A DNA stretch of 64,000 nucleotides from Saccharomycopsis malanga. Its lineage: Eukaryota; Ascomycota; Saccharomycetes; Ascoideales; Saccharomycopsidaceae. Each line of letters begins with the position of its first letter. Position 1 is the stretch's first letter. The stretch spans positions 1,426,001 to 1,490,000 of the forward strand of contig CP025322.1 in NCBI GenBank assembly GCA_004014935.1, given 5' to 3'. The position numbers and the translations under genes were made by a program. A model generated the notes under the pieces. That model was not told the origin of the DNA. It did not search any database and was given only the letters and a program-made list of their open reading frames with translations. Shown here in pieces: positions 51,214-63,218 of the stretch.

Positions 51214-52153
51214 TTTTAATTTGTAGGATATATAATATAGAAATGTATAATATAGGATTGAAGTTGATGGATGGAGAAATAAATACAAGACTGATTCTAT
51301 GTTTTATTTCAATTTTCCTTCCTGGTTTTCCTTGAATGTTTATATGGCAATGCAAACGATAAAGGAATCAAAAATATGGAGCGATTGTATAAGCCAATAA
51401 GTTGTAACGTTCAAAAGTATTGAAATTATTTTAACACTTCGTAGGGTGTATGTAGCTGATAAGCTTGATAAATGGATAGGGATGAAATACTTTTTTTTTT
51501 TTGATACGTAATAAAAAAACCAATATGTATTAAACGTAGGCAAAATGTAGGGCAGAAAAAAAAATCAAGAAAATCAAAAAATCGGAGAAAAAAAATTCAG
51601 ACAAAAACTTGTTAAGAGCGGCGGCTCGTGAAAATAGAAGGTGACGGCGGATATTAATAAAGCGGGTGGGGGAAGAAAAAAAGGTCCTACAGGCGGCTAA
51701 GACTATAGCTTGAAAACAGACGGGAATCACTTGGTGTATAACTCTTAGTCGATGTTTCCAATTCATCGTTTGTTCTCTTGAATTTCTTGGACCCCAATGG
51801 TCTAGTAGAAGTTTTAGTTAACTGATAACTGTAAAGCCGCCAGGAGGAATTATGCATCGCGACGCCACTAAATGTATGCGCCTGCATATCACTGAATACC
51901 TTCCGCACCTTACCGGTACCGGAGAGTGGACCCGCAGCGGTTTCCATTTGTGAATATGGCATCCTTACACCTAATAGTCCTATAACTGACCAGGTGGCTT
52001 TGACGTCTGGGACCGCTAGTATCCAGCATATTGTTGCAGCTCCCGGCATCTCTACGCAGCAGATAACAAAATGCCAAGTTCTGGCCCACTCTTCTTAGTC
52101 TACTTGTCAATATAGAAGTCTATCAAATTCATTTCATTTAATCTTGAGTATTT
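51214..52153. other. CDC42 promoter region with a doubtful small ORF
   Basis: A 940-bp gap upstream of CDC42. Next to CDC42 it is AT-rich with long A- and T-runs (for example 51491-51500). The part from about 51590 to 52090 is richer in G+C and contains a 120-codon open frame listed separately. It could equally be regulatory DNA or a non-coding RNA. Confidence 0.5.
51687..52049 (-). CDS. Doubtful small hypothetical protein (120 codons)
   Basis: An ATG-initiated 120-codon frame in a GC-richer island, 104 bp beyond the 3' end of the Mmc1-like gene and on the same strand as it and CDC42. A second in-frame ATG at 51960-51962 would give 91 residues (MPYSQMETAAGPLSG...). The product is polar, rich in Ser, Thr and Arg, with no transmembrane segment or motif I recognise. 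Codon use is less biased than in neighbouring genes, with several CGG, GCG and CTG codons, which argues against a well-expressed gene. It may be a short lineage-restricted gene or chance. Confidence 0.3.
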   Translation of the reverse strand: MPGAATICWILAVPDVKATWSVIGLLGVRMPYSQMETAAGPLSGTGKVRKVFSDMQAHTFSGVAMHNSSWRLYSYQLTKTSTRPLGSKKFKRTNDELETSTKSYTPSDSRLFSSYSLSRL

Positions 52154-54290
52154 TTATTTATTTCCAGCTTTTGTCAATTCCTCAAACTGCGTAACATTTT
52201 TACTAAACTGTTTCATCAATCTTTCATTTTCCATAGCCCTGTTCTGTTGACCCTTGTAAGCCCTGGCCCATTTCTGTCTAAGAGCATCCTCTTTATTGCG
52301 AATTTCAACTCTTAATGCTTCCACCAATGTCTTTTTGAACTGTTTCATTGTTTTGCTCCATTGGCGGCTGATATTGTTGCACACGATGGCAGTACTGACT
52401 GCGACAATCGCTCCCATGCTATACAAGTCATATCCATACATGTAGTGTCCTCCAAGGATGGAAACCACTACCGCAGGAAGTTCGATCCCCACGAGATTCG
52501 TCGTGAGAGATTCTACAACTTTATTCTGTATATTGATGATTTCGGGGCTGATTCGTTGCAAAAACATATTATCTTTCTCTGGAGCAGGGGAAGAAGTTTT
52601 ATTAGTGTAACTATCAATCTTGCCTTCAATGTAGTTGAAATAATCTAAAAAGCTGTCTCCTTTAATTGTTACAAAATTGCTACTCTGTGTGTTTTGCAAT
52701 GCCTGACTCACCATCACTTCCAAATAGTAGTCTATGTCATCATTTATGTATAATAGTTTCCACCATACCAATTTGCTCTTTTCGTAACTATTCAAGTTGG
52801 CTAAAAACTGTTGTTGCAAGAAAAAGTTTGCATTTCGTGCCCATTCCTGAATATCATGGTTCACGCTGTCGTAAAGCGCTTGTAGTTTCTCCAATTGAAC
52901 ATTGTTGTTTGCATCAGAAGAATTATCTAACGTGTGAAAAAAAACGCATGGCTATGGCGCGATTTATCACCTTCAAAAGCTGTATGATGTTCTCATTGTT
53001 AACTGTAGTAATGTTCAACAAGTATATCAATTTAAGTAAATTGGAAGCATTCAAGTTTTTGATATAAGCACTGGTTTCACCAAAATTTTCCATTAAAATT
53101 TCGTTTGCCTGTACTGCAAGCTTTGAATTCATTGTCAAGTTTTCCTTATTTACAATGGTGCGGAAATTCACATCTTTCACTTCATTTTTTGTTGCTTCAA
53201 AATTTTCCTTGTCAACTATTAACAAGTATGGAAATGTCTCACGCATAGGATATACTAATTCGCTATCTGTATAATAGAGATACAAATGGCATCCATCACC
53301 TATATCCAATTCCTCCAGCTCGTTATCTATTTCCCGATAAAATTCGTACATTATATCTTCTTCTTCCCTCTGAGCAGCATTCATCACACCATTCACATTA
53401 CAGTTCCCTACTTGATCGTTATTAATTTCGAGAAATTCCAAATTGTTCAATTTAATACGATTTATGTCGCGCGACTCGCCAAAAAGATTCTGCAAATTGT
53501 TGAAATTCCGCAATCTGGCTTCTGCACTCAAAATCGGAGTTCTGATCTGCCAAAGCGTAAGCTGGCGGTTAGCAGGATACAGCATGTTTTCAGTTACTTT
53601 ATACATTGTTTGTGGGTCTTTCTCCTGACCATTACCGTTCTTTCGAATGTACCGATTGAAGTATACTGTCAAGTTGTTCTGGCTTGACAGACGATCTTTG
53701 AATTTATGGTACCATTCCTGACTGCCACTTAACGGATCACCAAGTAGAGCATTTAATACGCTTTTTTTCTTGGCTTCACCACCTAGTTGTTTTACACCAA
53801 TACGAATAGGATACTTAAGCTCAGCATTGTTAGAATAATAACTTTTCAAACTCACAATTAAAAGATTGATTTTTTGAGCAAGCGCACGATCACTAATTGA
53901 ACTCGTTGTTGAAGAACTGGAAACATTCAAAGGAATTTGACCCTTCCCGTCAACCTTGAAAAAATTTGAGTTAATGTTTCGTAAATTGTGAATTAACTGA
54001 TTGATAATCTTCTCTTCCTTCTCTTTATCCACTGTATAGCTACTATTAGTATTTTGCATTGTGTCATCATCTACAGGATAACCTTCAAACAGACCATTGG
54101 CCTTCCCCGGTGACCTGATGTCAGAATGGATAATATCAAAGTCTATAGGCCTTCCCCCATCTAACTGTAGTTGAGGATGTTGTTGTGTTATCGTACTGTA
54201 CAACATAGAGCATTGTAATTTCCCATTAATGCGCTGTCTCGCCTGAGCGCCTAACCTGAGACCAGAGCACTTTATTGAAAGATTAACCAT
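52154..54290 (-). pseudogene. Mmc1-like mitochondrial protein gene, split by one frameshift
   Basis: Two open frames on the minus strand, 54290-52923 (455 codons from ATG) and an ATG-less frame ending at 52154, look like halves of one gene of about 711 residues. The first half ends MRFFSHVR-stop at a run of eight T (plus-strand A-run 52937-52944). Reading with one T fewer continues as FFHTLDNSSDANN into the second half. The N-terminus is basic and mitochondrial-like. LKYPIRIGVKQLGG and VLNALLGDPLSGSQEW resemble fungal Mmc1 proteins, which are dynamin-like but lack a normal GTP-binding loop. The second half has two hydrophobic stretches (about VGIELPAVVVSILGG and SMGAIVAVSTAIVC), then a charged helical tail. 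The family name is tentative. Sequencing error, strain-specific loss or slippage are all possible. Confidence 0.6.
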
Positions 54291-55630
54291 CCTGTTTGTA
54301 TTGTATGAGCTTGATTGAATGTCCCTGCTCTATGTTGAAATCTTTTATTAGAGAAAATTCAGTGTTTGTGCCTTCTATAAAATTTCTATTTCAAATTATG
54401 GAAGGATAGACAAATATTATATTCAACAGAATATCGCAATCGTAGAAACTGCCTTTGTATGCTCCAAACTTTAGTTGTTGAAGAAATATTGAATCTCATT
54501 GGATGCGAGATGCAATCTTTTTTTCCATTTATTATGACGCGCACATGATACTACTTTGGAACTGTTACTGGGGTTTACTTTATCAACAAATTGAAATCTA
54601 CATTGACCTGAACTGAATGGTACAGCCCCTGACAATTACTTGGGTATTCATTGAGTCGAAATGATTTGTCAAATGACAACAGTCATTGGTGCATATATAT
54701 GAATAAGATCATATAAGTATGTCTATACGTATATAATCCGTTCTAGATCAATCGAGTCTAAGAATAATGAAGAAGACGAGTCTATAGAAATCGAAATAAA
54801 TACAAACTATGCAACTCCTAGTTTGCTGAATAAAGTATTTATGTATGAAAACACACAAGAAAGGGTATTTATTCTCTATATCTAAAGAGTGACGAAAAGC
54901 GCAGACATAATGCGAAACTGTATTATTAAAGTTTTACCATACATTGAAAAACTAAAACAACATTTTCACAACGATTGGTTCAATCCATTACGTTCTTATT
55001 TGCTCTAACTTGGCCGGTCAACATCACACTATGACCTGAACCTTAGTCATAAACATAAATTGGCTACACTTCCCAAGAATACCGAATAACCCCCACATTT
55101 CAACCTGAATAAAGAACTTGGGACACTCGCCTCATGGCTCGGGACCCTTATTCCTCCGCTCCTCAGTCAATTTTGAGCTTTTTCTTCTCCTTCACAAAGT
55201 TACAGCCCAAAGTGGGCCCATCCTGTGGCCATCATCTAGTCTCCTGATATGGCCGATACCTCTGTCATTGCAACATATTTTCGCGTTTCCCATTAACATC
55301 TACACATCTTCCCCCGTCATCTCGCGAGACTCGCTTGTTCGCATCTGATCATGTGATTTAAACGACGAGATAAAAAAATTCTGCCTGATTTCCTATTTTC
55401 TCATATATTGAGTGCTCGTACTGCTCGCTTATACTTGATTTTTGGTATTTCTGTTTGTCATTTTCCATTCTTTAAAACTAGAGTTATTATATTTTCAAGT
55501 GCCTTTGCAACGTCTTTCTTTGTCGTCTTGTCCATTCTGCAAGCCTTGTGCTCTTCATCTGTTCAACCATTTAATCACTTGTCTGCTAATTTTTCAACAA
55601 TCTTAGTCTGCACATAGTCCTCCGTGAAAG
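54291..55630. other. Divergent promoter region of the Mmc1-like gene and UPC2
   Basis: A 1.34-kb region, mostly the UPC2 upstream sequence. It holds a small palindrome GCCCA-AAG-TGGGC (55205-55217) and TCGTTTAA on the minus strand (55358-55365). A pyrimidine-rich leader follows up to the UPC2 ATG. No gene is seen. Confidence 0.5.
55358..55365 (-). promoter_or_regulatory. Possible sterol/anaerobic response element upstream of UPC2
   Basis: TCGTTTAA on the minus strand resembles the S. cerevisiae anaerobic element TCGTTYAG and, less closely, the sterol response core TCGTATA bound by Upc2. It lies about 270 bp before the UPC2 ATG. UPC2 autoregulation is known in Candida albicans. An 8-base match is weak evidence on its own. 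Confidence 0.25.
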
Positions 55631-57940
55631 ATGTCCTCTCCATCGGCCCCTCAGGCAGGCCCAATCCCAAAACTAGAATCAGTCTCCTTGAGGAACAGCA
55701 TTGGAAAAGTATCAAAGCCATTGGGCGATATCACCAGCACCAGTCCACCTAATAGCGCCGGCAAATCAAAGAATACTCCAGCAAAAAGAAAATACCATAC
55801 GAAGTCCCGTAAAGGGTGCAATACTTGTAAACGCAGAAGAGTTAAGTGCGATGAAGCAAAACCAATTTGTAAAAAATGCGATCATATGGGTATAGAATGC
55901 TCTTATGCTCTGGTTGCTTTGGGCAAACAATCTCCATCATCCAGCAAGTCATCTTCGATGGAACAACCATCAATACTGTCACCAAAGAGCAGCATAGTTT
56001 CTCAAAACCAGCCAGACAGCAGCAATAATTATGGGTCGTCAACTTCAAGATCTCCTGGATATTCCAGCAACAATTCAAATGTGTTTGGGCAAAATCTCAA
56101 TTCATCAATTACTAATGCTGCGTTGCAATTGCTCATTGCTAATGCTACTAACTCCATTACTTCCGCGCCTTCAAATAACCCATTAGCAACACTTTTATCT
56201 TCTGGAAAGAACTTTGTTGACATACCAGCTTTGATGGGAAACGGAAGTTTTAGTGGTGTCCCCAACAATAACACCATAAGTACAAGCAGTATACAAAATA
56301 GCAGCAACAATATTAATAACATTATCGCTGACAATGGTAGTATGTCTTCAGGTAACGGATTAAGTACTGCTGAGCTTTTGCTTCTTCAGCAGCTGCAGCA
56401 GCTGCAAATGCAGCATGCTCTTTTGTTAAACTTGATCACCGGTAATGGTAACAGTAATGCCAACATTAATGCCAATAGTAGTAATTTAACTAGTAATAAT
56501 GTTGGTAATAGTAGTAACAGTAATCCATTGCTTAGTTTCTTGTCTTCTTTAACTGGGAATTCGGCTTCTTCTGCCGCTTCCTTACTTAACCTTGCAAATT
56601 CAAACGAATTGTATCCTGGATTGAACACTTTAGCTTCCCAGGCGGAACAGCAACGAAAGAACTCTAATCCTATAATAAAAACCGAATCCATGTCTTCCAG
56701 TATTAAATTGAGCAATAGCAATAACGATTCTATACTGAACGGCGATGATTCAATGCACCATTTGGTTCCGCCATCTCCTCATTCTAGTAATCATAGCAAC
56801 AATATTCTAAGTCATGGCGACAGTTTGACTGTTCCAGAGGATGCCAAAAATATGATCTCTACTCCTTCGTCCACCAGCTCATCAATACATGGCACTTCCG
56901 ATAATGAAACTATCAACACCAGTATCCCTTCGTCGCCTAAACAGTCGCTTTTCACTTCTGCTCTGCCTACATTCAATAGTTTAGATATGAGACTCATGTA
57001 CCATTATACTACCCAGGTGTGGCCAACTATTACCGCTGCTGGTATTTCTGAAGAAAAGTTGTGGAGTGAATATATTCCCAAGCTTGCTTTCAACCATCCA
57101 TTCTTAATGCATTCGGTTCTTGCTTTTAGTGCTACTCATTTGTCTAGAACCGAAAACGGATTGGATGAATGCGTCACTACTCACAGAGGGGAAGCCCTCA
57201 GGTTGTTGAGAGATGCTGTGTTGGAAATTTCATTGGAAAATACTGATGCATTGGTTGCCAGTGCCATCATCTTGATTATGGACGCTTTGGCCAATGCTTC
57301 TTTGCCATCATCCCCATCCCCTAAATCTTTACCTGCTTCGGCTTGGATTTACCATGTTAAAGGAGCTGCTACCATCTTAACTGCTGTTTGGCCGCTCAAC
57401 AAAACATCGAAGTTCCATAAGTTTATTTCCGTGGACTTGAGTGATTTGGGTGATATTATCAATAGTCCAGAAAAGTTGGCAGATAACGATAAAACATATT
57501 CTGAACTTTCTTGTTTTGATGACTCCATCGCCGACTTGTATCCTGTCGAGTACTCTTCGCCTTACTTAATAACATTGGCTTATCTAGACAAGTTGCACAA
57601 TGAGAGATACAAGTCTGATTTCATTCTCAGGATCTTTGCATTTCCTGCCTTATTGGATAAAACCTTTTTGGCCCTTTTGATGACTGGTGATATTGCTGCC
57701 ATGAGAATTATGAGGGTTTATTACTCAATGCTTCGTGAGTTTACAAACGAAATGAGAGATAAAGTTTGGTTCTTAGAAGGTGTTTGCAAAGTCTTGCCAG
57801 CCGATGTTGACAAATACTCTGGTGGTGGTGGCATGCACATGATGTTGGATTTTCTCGGTGGTGGATTACCAAGTTTAACCACTATCAACTTGTCTGATGA
57901 TTTTGCTTCTAATATGGAAACAGGGTTCATGAGTAACTGA
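55631..57940 (+). CDS. UPC2: Zn2Cys6 sterol-responsive transcription factor Upc2
   Basis: A 769-residue activator of ergosterol genes and sterol uptake (712 in Candida albicans Upc2). The Zn2Cys6 finger uses Cys63, 66, 73, 80, 83 and 90 ([20 protein letters not shown]), preceded by a basic patch. The middle (about 95-445) is Ser/Asn-rich with a Gln/Leu run near 255-262. The C-terminal sterol-sensing domain (about 450-769) starts at [16 protein letters not shown] and ends with the glycine-rich loop [18 protein letters not shown] (from Lys728). In Candida albicans, changes in this loop cause azole resistance; the loop here looks wild-type in form. Two of its CTG codons fall in the Gln run. The start ATG is the first in frame. 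Confidence 0.93.
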   Translation: MSSPSAPQAGPIPKLESVSLRNSIGKVSKPLGDITSTSPPNSAGKSKNTPAKRKYHTKSRKGCNTCKRRRVKCDEAKPICKKCDHMGIECSYALVALGKQSPSSSKSSSMEQPSILSPKSSIVSQNQPDSSNNYGSSTSRSPGYSSNNSNVFGQNLNSSITNAALQLLIANATNSITSAPSNNPLATLLSSGKNFVDIPALMGNGSFSGVPNNNTISTSSIQNSSNNINNIIADNGSMSSGNGLSTAELLLLQQLQQLQMQHALLLNLITGNGNSNANINANSSNLTSNNVGNSSNSNPLLSFLSSLTGNSASSAASLLNLANSNELYPGLNTLASQAEQQRKNSNPIIKTESMSSSIKLSNSNNDSILNGDDSMHHLVPPSPHSSNHSNNILSHGDSLTVPEDAKNMISTPSSTSSSIHGTSDNETINTSIPSSPKQSLFTSALPTFNSLDMRLMYHYTTQVWPTITAAGISEEKLWSEYIPKLAFNHPFLMHSVLAFSATHLSRTENGLDECVTTHRGEALRLLRDAVLEISLENTDALVASAIILIMDALANASLPSSPSPKSLPASAWIYHVKGAATILTAVWPLNKTSKFHKFISVDLSDLGDIINSPEKLADNDKTYSELSCFDDSIADLYPVEYSSPYLITLAYLDKLHNERYKSDFILRIFAFPALLDKTFLALLMTGDIAAMRIMRVYYSMLREFTNEMRDKVWFLEGVCKVLPADVDKYSGGGGMHMMLDFLGGGLPSLTTINLSDDFASNMETGFMSN

Positions 57941-59376
57941 TCATTATTGCAAAAAAAAAAAAAAATTTCAATCCCTTTTTATTCTTGTACTATTCATTTG
58001 CTTTTATTTCTTTTTGTTCGGCTATGTTATGGAATGCTAGTGATCCATTTTACTAACTTTCTGCTATTGTGTTTTTTTTTTCCAAGAGGTGTTGGCTCTT
58101 CAGCATCGTTCCACATATCCTTAATACTTTTTTTTCGCTCTTGTTTCTTCCTCGGTTGTCTTTGCTTTTGCTTCTTGTTCTTGTTATTTTTCACCCTTTC
58201 AATTGTTTTCCTGTACTTATATTATGACACCTTTGCTCTTTAGTGTTGGCCAGTGGTCACAACACAGTTTATATACAAATCTCATATTTACGTTGATTGA
58301 TACCCAAACGACATTTATATTCCTATCAACTTATTTTGTATGGTATTGCTTGACACCAACGATGATTGGTATATTTTACAAGTACAAACAATTCCGTAAA
58401 CGCGTGCTGTTTCTAGCGGAATTTTTTGAGCCTGGTTAAAATAACACTTCTCTTATATTTCGATTCCAATATATATCAGTTACATACATACTCGCTAATG
58501 CAAAAACCCAGTGGGGAAAAAACCAATATACCGACATACCTCCTTCAACAACTAGAATCACCCATACTTATCTGCTTTAACACCCGATTGGCGGGGAAGC
58601 AAGCACTAGACTTTGGCTAGGTCATTTTTCAGAAGATTGCACTCACCTGTGTTTTCAAGCCCAATCGTAAATGAATAATCCAAAATTTGAACATGGGTTT
58701 GAAAGAACCATTATATATGAATATTTCAATTATCACACAACTCTTTATTTAAACATTCAAAGAATTGGACGGTAAGCAGTAGACTCGTGTCTGGGCCATA
58801 TTTTATTTGTATCTTACGCCTCTTCGTTGGAAAATATGAAGTGCTACTCTGCGTAGTTTCTCGTTAATTCTACTCTCCATATTATTTTATATACATTGAT
58901 TAGATCATAGATCATTTTAAGTCAAAATTATTTTTCATTTATAAAAGAGTAGAGCTACAGAATGGCTTCTACTTTTATTCAATCATATTTGAACAGAAAA
59001 GGCCTGCCATTTACCATGATATCTATTATTGCGTTGAAATGACAAAAGATAAATATATTTGCAGGAAAACCAAATATGTCGATGAGAAACTAGTGTAAAA
59101 AAAGAATGATAGCTTGAGAGGAAAAATATATAGGAGTCGCGATGGAAAAATTAAACAGGTTGAGTGTAAATGAAACGATAAAATGTAAAAGGAAAAAACA
59201 TGATAGAAAAAGCAGCACAGGAGGGTAGACCATTATCATTATTGTGGTTAGTTATTTTGATAGAACATATAGAAAATCACAGAAAATCAATAACAGAGAC
59301 TTGAAAAAAAAATAGGTATTAGAAAAAAACATCAATGCAAAGCAAAAAACAAACATTAACCGGAAGCTGAAATTGA
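57941..59376. other. Long convergent intergenic region
   Basis: A 1.44-kb gap between UPC2 and RSP5. After UPC2 it is pyrimidine-rich on the plus strand (about 57960-58220); before the RSP5 stop (about 59080-59376) it is purine-rich on the plus strand, so pyrimidine-rich in the RSP5 transcript. The open frames are low-complexity. No gene is seen. Confidence 0.55.
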
Positions 59377-61932
59377 TCATTCTTGACCGAATCCCATTGT
59401 TTCTTCAACGGCCAACGTCAACTTTTGGCTCAATGACTCTTTATCTGAGTATGGAGGCAAATCAACTCTGTTAAAACAGGTGTGTGATTTTGGCAATTGG
59501 TTAGCTTCACCAGCTTTTTCAATAGTGAATCTTCTAGGACCATCAGAACCTTGTAGGTCCTTAAAACCGTTGACTGGAATTCTAGAGGTACCGGTTGTGA
59601 ACTGTAACAATCTGGCACGTTTTTCGTTGTCCCAACTAGAAACAATTTCCCAGAACCACTGTATGACTTGATCGCTTTCTTGATAGCTACGGTAATCAGT
59701 ATGTTTTTTCCAGTCTTCGACATCGATATCGGAAATACCGCCAATCAACAACTCCAATTCTCTTTCGTCGAACACATTCACCAAATCCTCAGGAATCAAT
59801 TCGTTGAAACCGTCCAAGAAAGCCTTGAACTGCTCCTCCACCTTCTTATAAATTTTCCACTCCGTAATCAATTCAACGTATTCTTTCTTGTTTTCCTCGG
59901 TGACTTCGATATTTCTTCCGTTTTCTTTCAAGTCGTATATCACAGTTTCCCCAAATCTTTGCTCTTCGGCGCTGAAGTTTAAGTACAACACATCAGTTAT
60001 ATCGTTTTCCAACATCCACACAAGAGAGTTGTAGTATTCAGCATCAATACCTTCCATGTCTTGCAATACAATTTTTTTGTGCAACATCATTTTGTAGAAA
60101 GCACCCACAAAGAAAGTATCCAAGAATCTTCTATGGAATATACACAAGCCCACCACTCTTCCAATAAACTTGAAATAGTTCAAATGTTCACTGTTAATAC
60201 CAGAGTTTGGATTGATTTGCAAGGTGTAGTTATCGTAGGCAGCGTATTCGAACAAACAATATTGAGGATTGAACATTTCATGAGACAACAAAAAGAAGAA
60301 TTCTCTTGAAACACCACCATAATCCAAGCCTTCTTCGCCTTCAAATCTGATCATGAGTCTCTTCTTCAACTCTTCTGGAGTCTGTCTCATAATCTCTTGA
60401 TAAGCGTCATCAAAGATATGATCTCTTCTAACCTTGATATGACATTGACCAGGTTGGACACGCAAACCAGGCTGGGATCTAAAGTATATAACCTTTCTTC
60501 TAAAGTCTCGTTTGTACTGTGGGACATTCTGATCAAGAGAAGAAGGCAATCTAGGATCATCCCAGGTGGTGGTTTTGGTATTATGGTCCACGAAATAGAC
60601 TCTGGCCGTATTAGTCAATCTCATTTCCCACCCGCTAGGCAATGGGCCTAGCTGGGAAACAGGCTGCTGCTGGATTGTGGCAGTTGGTCCATATGTTCTG
60701 ATGTATTGTTGTCGTCTTGGATCAACCCAAGTGGTTGTTCTGGTGTTGTGGTCTACAAAGTATGGTCTTCCTTCAGGAGTGTGGCGCTGCTCCCATCCAG
60801 GAGGCAAGTCACCCAAGCCTGGGGTTGTGGTATTATTTACAGACATAGACAAAGCAGCATTACCATTTGCTGCTGGAGTTTCTCCACTGCTACTCACAAG
60901 GACATTAGCAGAATTGTCACCAGTAGAACTTTCAGTAACAGCAGCAGATTCACCGGGCAACGTTCTACCTTCATGTTGACGTCTTTCTGCTTCTATAGTG
61001 TTGGCTCTTTGTTGTGCTCTTTCTGCCTCAGTTTGGTTCAACGCAGGTCTTTTCCAGGTGGTGGTTCTGGTGTTATGATCAACATAGTAAGTTCTACCAA
61101 ACTGATCTGTTTTTCTTTCCCATCCTGGTGGCAATCTTCCATACTGGTCTTCAAACGAAGAGTACTGTCTGTTTTGTTGCTGCTGGTCGCCTAACGAGCT
61201 GCTGGTTCCAGATACCGCGGCAGTGGCAGCACTAGGTGCAGAATTAACCTGTTGAGTTAAAGTGTTCACATGGTCTGCAGTAGATGGAATATGTCCAGAT
61301 GAAGGATTAAGATTAGTTGATTGAGTGCCAGCAGAACTGTTAAGTGACGTTCCGTTATGAGCCGCTGAGTCTACAGTACCGGTGGCGATGCTGGACCCAC
61401 TACCAATTGGCTGGTTGGCAACAACTAAAATCAATCTTCCGCTGACTGATAAAGAATCATTCGACTTCTGCAAAGGTCTCGTGATGGTGTCTTGAAAGTT
61501 ATCAATGTTAAGGTCCATGATATCGGAAATCCGGATATTCACAACCCCCAAGAAACCTTGGTCCTTCTTTTTGAATTTTTTTTGGTCAAACACCTGGATT
61601 ACTAAAAGAGAGTCCTCATTGACATCAAACTCAAACGTGTGGTTCCAGTATGGATTCAAAGTTCTCTTACAAATTTTGGTGGATTTTGTTTGCCCACCAT
61701 CAACAGTCAAAACCGCAAACGGATCGGGGGATCTGAAAACATCTCTCTTGTAGAGCGCCTCAGCCGCCACTAGCTTAACTGTAATTCTATATTGATGTTA
61801 GTAATTGTTCGGCCAAAGTGTGTTGACAAGTTTCAAATACCCAATGGTACAGCTGCGCAACCCATTGGGGCAGATTCACCACACTCATTTTAGTGCTAAT
61901 TTCACATACTTGGAAGTTGCTCCTGGAGGCAT
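59377..61932 (-). CDS. RSP5: NEDD4-family HECT ubiquitin ligase Rsp5, two exons
   Basis: Exon 1 (61910-61932) is only 23 bases and encodes MPPGATS plus two bases. Exon 2 (59377-61786) continues [18 protein letters not shown], matching the S. cerevisiae start SISVKLVAAESLYKRDVF; total 810 residues (809 there). The 123-bp intron (61787-61909) has donor GTATGT, branch site TACTAAC (plus-strand 61797-61803) and ends ATATAG. Domains: C2 (about 5-125), a Ser/Thr/Gln-rich linker, WW domains starting at 226, 335 and 390 (each LPxGWE), and a HECT domain (about 475-810) with catalytic Cys778 in HTCFNR. Rsp5 ubiquitinates PPxY-adaptor-bound membrane proteins and many others, driving endocytosis and sorting. 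Confidence 0.97.
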
Positions 61933-62466
61933 TTCGATAAACAGGATGCGTGAAAAGACAAAAAAAGGACGTGAAAAAACCAAACGAAAGTATGCTGGTT
62001 CTTCTTCAAACTTCTGGCGTTCCTCTGTTATATGTGATGCCTGAAAACAAAAAGTTGGCGTGAAGTTGATATGTATAAACCGGCTACCAGCGGATAAATA
62101 GGAGATCTTTATTGTATGGCGTAACTATTATTTTTTGTTTTTTTTCTGCTTTTTTTTCTCACTCATTATTACTGCGCTCTGACAAATAGCTGACGGGCGG
62201 TGGTGTGGCGGTGAATATACTACAGTGCTCATAACATACCAGAGTGGCGCATAATGCGACGCAGCAAAAGCAACAGAAGAAGCATAGGCACCATAAGAAG
62301 CAAAGTTGCTGATAAAGTCATGTGTTGGTCATGTGATTCAGTTTCAGTTTTCAAGGTGCGTCTTCACAAGAAACGGGCACACATTGCCTTTACCAATTGA
62401 ATTTACAATGTAGTTCCTCAAGCGGTGAGCCCAAAAAAAAGAGTAGATTTGGAAGGGGCTTATTGT

Positions 62467-62761
62467 AAATAAAATAAAATAAAATAAAATAAAATAAAAT
62501 AAAATAAAATAAAATAAAATAAAATAAAATAAAATAAAATAAAATAAAATAAAATAAAATAAAATAAAATAAAATAAAATAAAATAAAATAAAATAAAAT
62601 AAAATAAAATAAAATAAAATAAAATAAAAATAAAATAAAATAAAATAAAATAAAATAAAATAAAATAAAATAAAATAAAATAAAATAAAATAAAATAAAA
62701 TAAAATAAAATAAAATAAAATAAAATAAAATAAAATAAAATAAAATAAAATAAAATAAAAT
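62467..62761. repeat. (AAAAT)n pentanucleotide microsatellite, about 58 units
   Basis: Thirty-one perfect AAAAT units (62471-62625), one unit with an extra A (62626-62631), then 26 perfect units (62632-62761), with a partial unit at the left edge. It lies about 535 bp upstream of the RSP5 start. The reverse strand reads as an open Ile-Leu-Phe-Tyr-Phe repeat, an artefact of the repeat, not a gene. Confidence 0.97.
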
Positions 62762-63200
62762 AACATATTCAATGGAATGCCGGTAGATGCTGGTTGATGC
62801 AGGTTGAACACAAAAATTACAAATTTGTAAATATTACTCACAAATATCAGCATTGGCTATTCCCAAAGCAACTAGTGTAGACAAGATGCTGGAACCAACT
62901 TAATAGTATTCACAACCGCAATTTTCATCCGCAATTGACTACTGCAAGTTGTCGGTGATATCTTTATTCTATTTCCAGATCTAGCTTATGTAGACCTTCT
63001 AGAAGCTTTTTTTCCTGTCAAGGGCTGCATTCGAGAAACAACGAGAAGCAAGCGTGAACAGTTGTTTAGCGATGACAAAGGAACATGGCATTGTATGACA
63101 TAGCATTGCCGTACTAATTTGGGATTAAGCCTGACGAAAAAAAAAGTTCGGTGGTTATCCATTTCTAGAAATTTCCGACTCCGCGATCGAGTATATATAT

Positions 63201-63218
63201 TGGCGGTGTTTTCCGCCA
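63201..63218. promoter_or_regulatory. TGGCGG-N6-CCGCCA palindrome beside a TATA-like run
   Basis: A perfect 6-bp inverted repeat with a 6-base spacer contains CGG-N6-CCG, the geometry bound by some Zn2Cys6 factors such as Ppr1. A TATA-like run (GTATATATAT, 63191-63200) abuts it on the left. No clear gene follows within the window. Confidence 0.4.

Noticed and set aside
57947-58243. 98-codon hydrophobic frame after UPC2
   Set aside because: Pyrimidine-rich 3' flank sequence, no recognisable signal peptide or family.
62344-62853. 169-codon frame of repeating Ile-Leu-Phe-Tyr-Phe
   Set aside because: It is the AAAAT microsatellite read in reverse; all its frames are open by construction.
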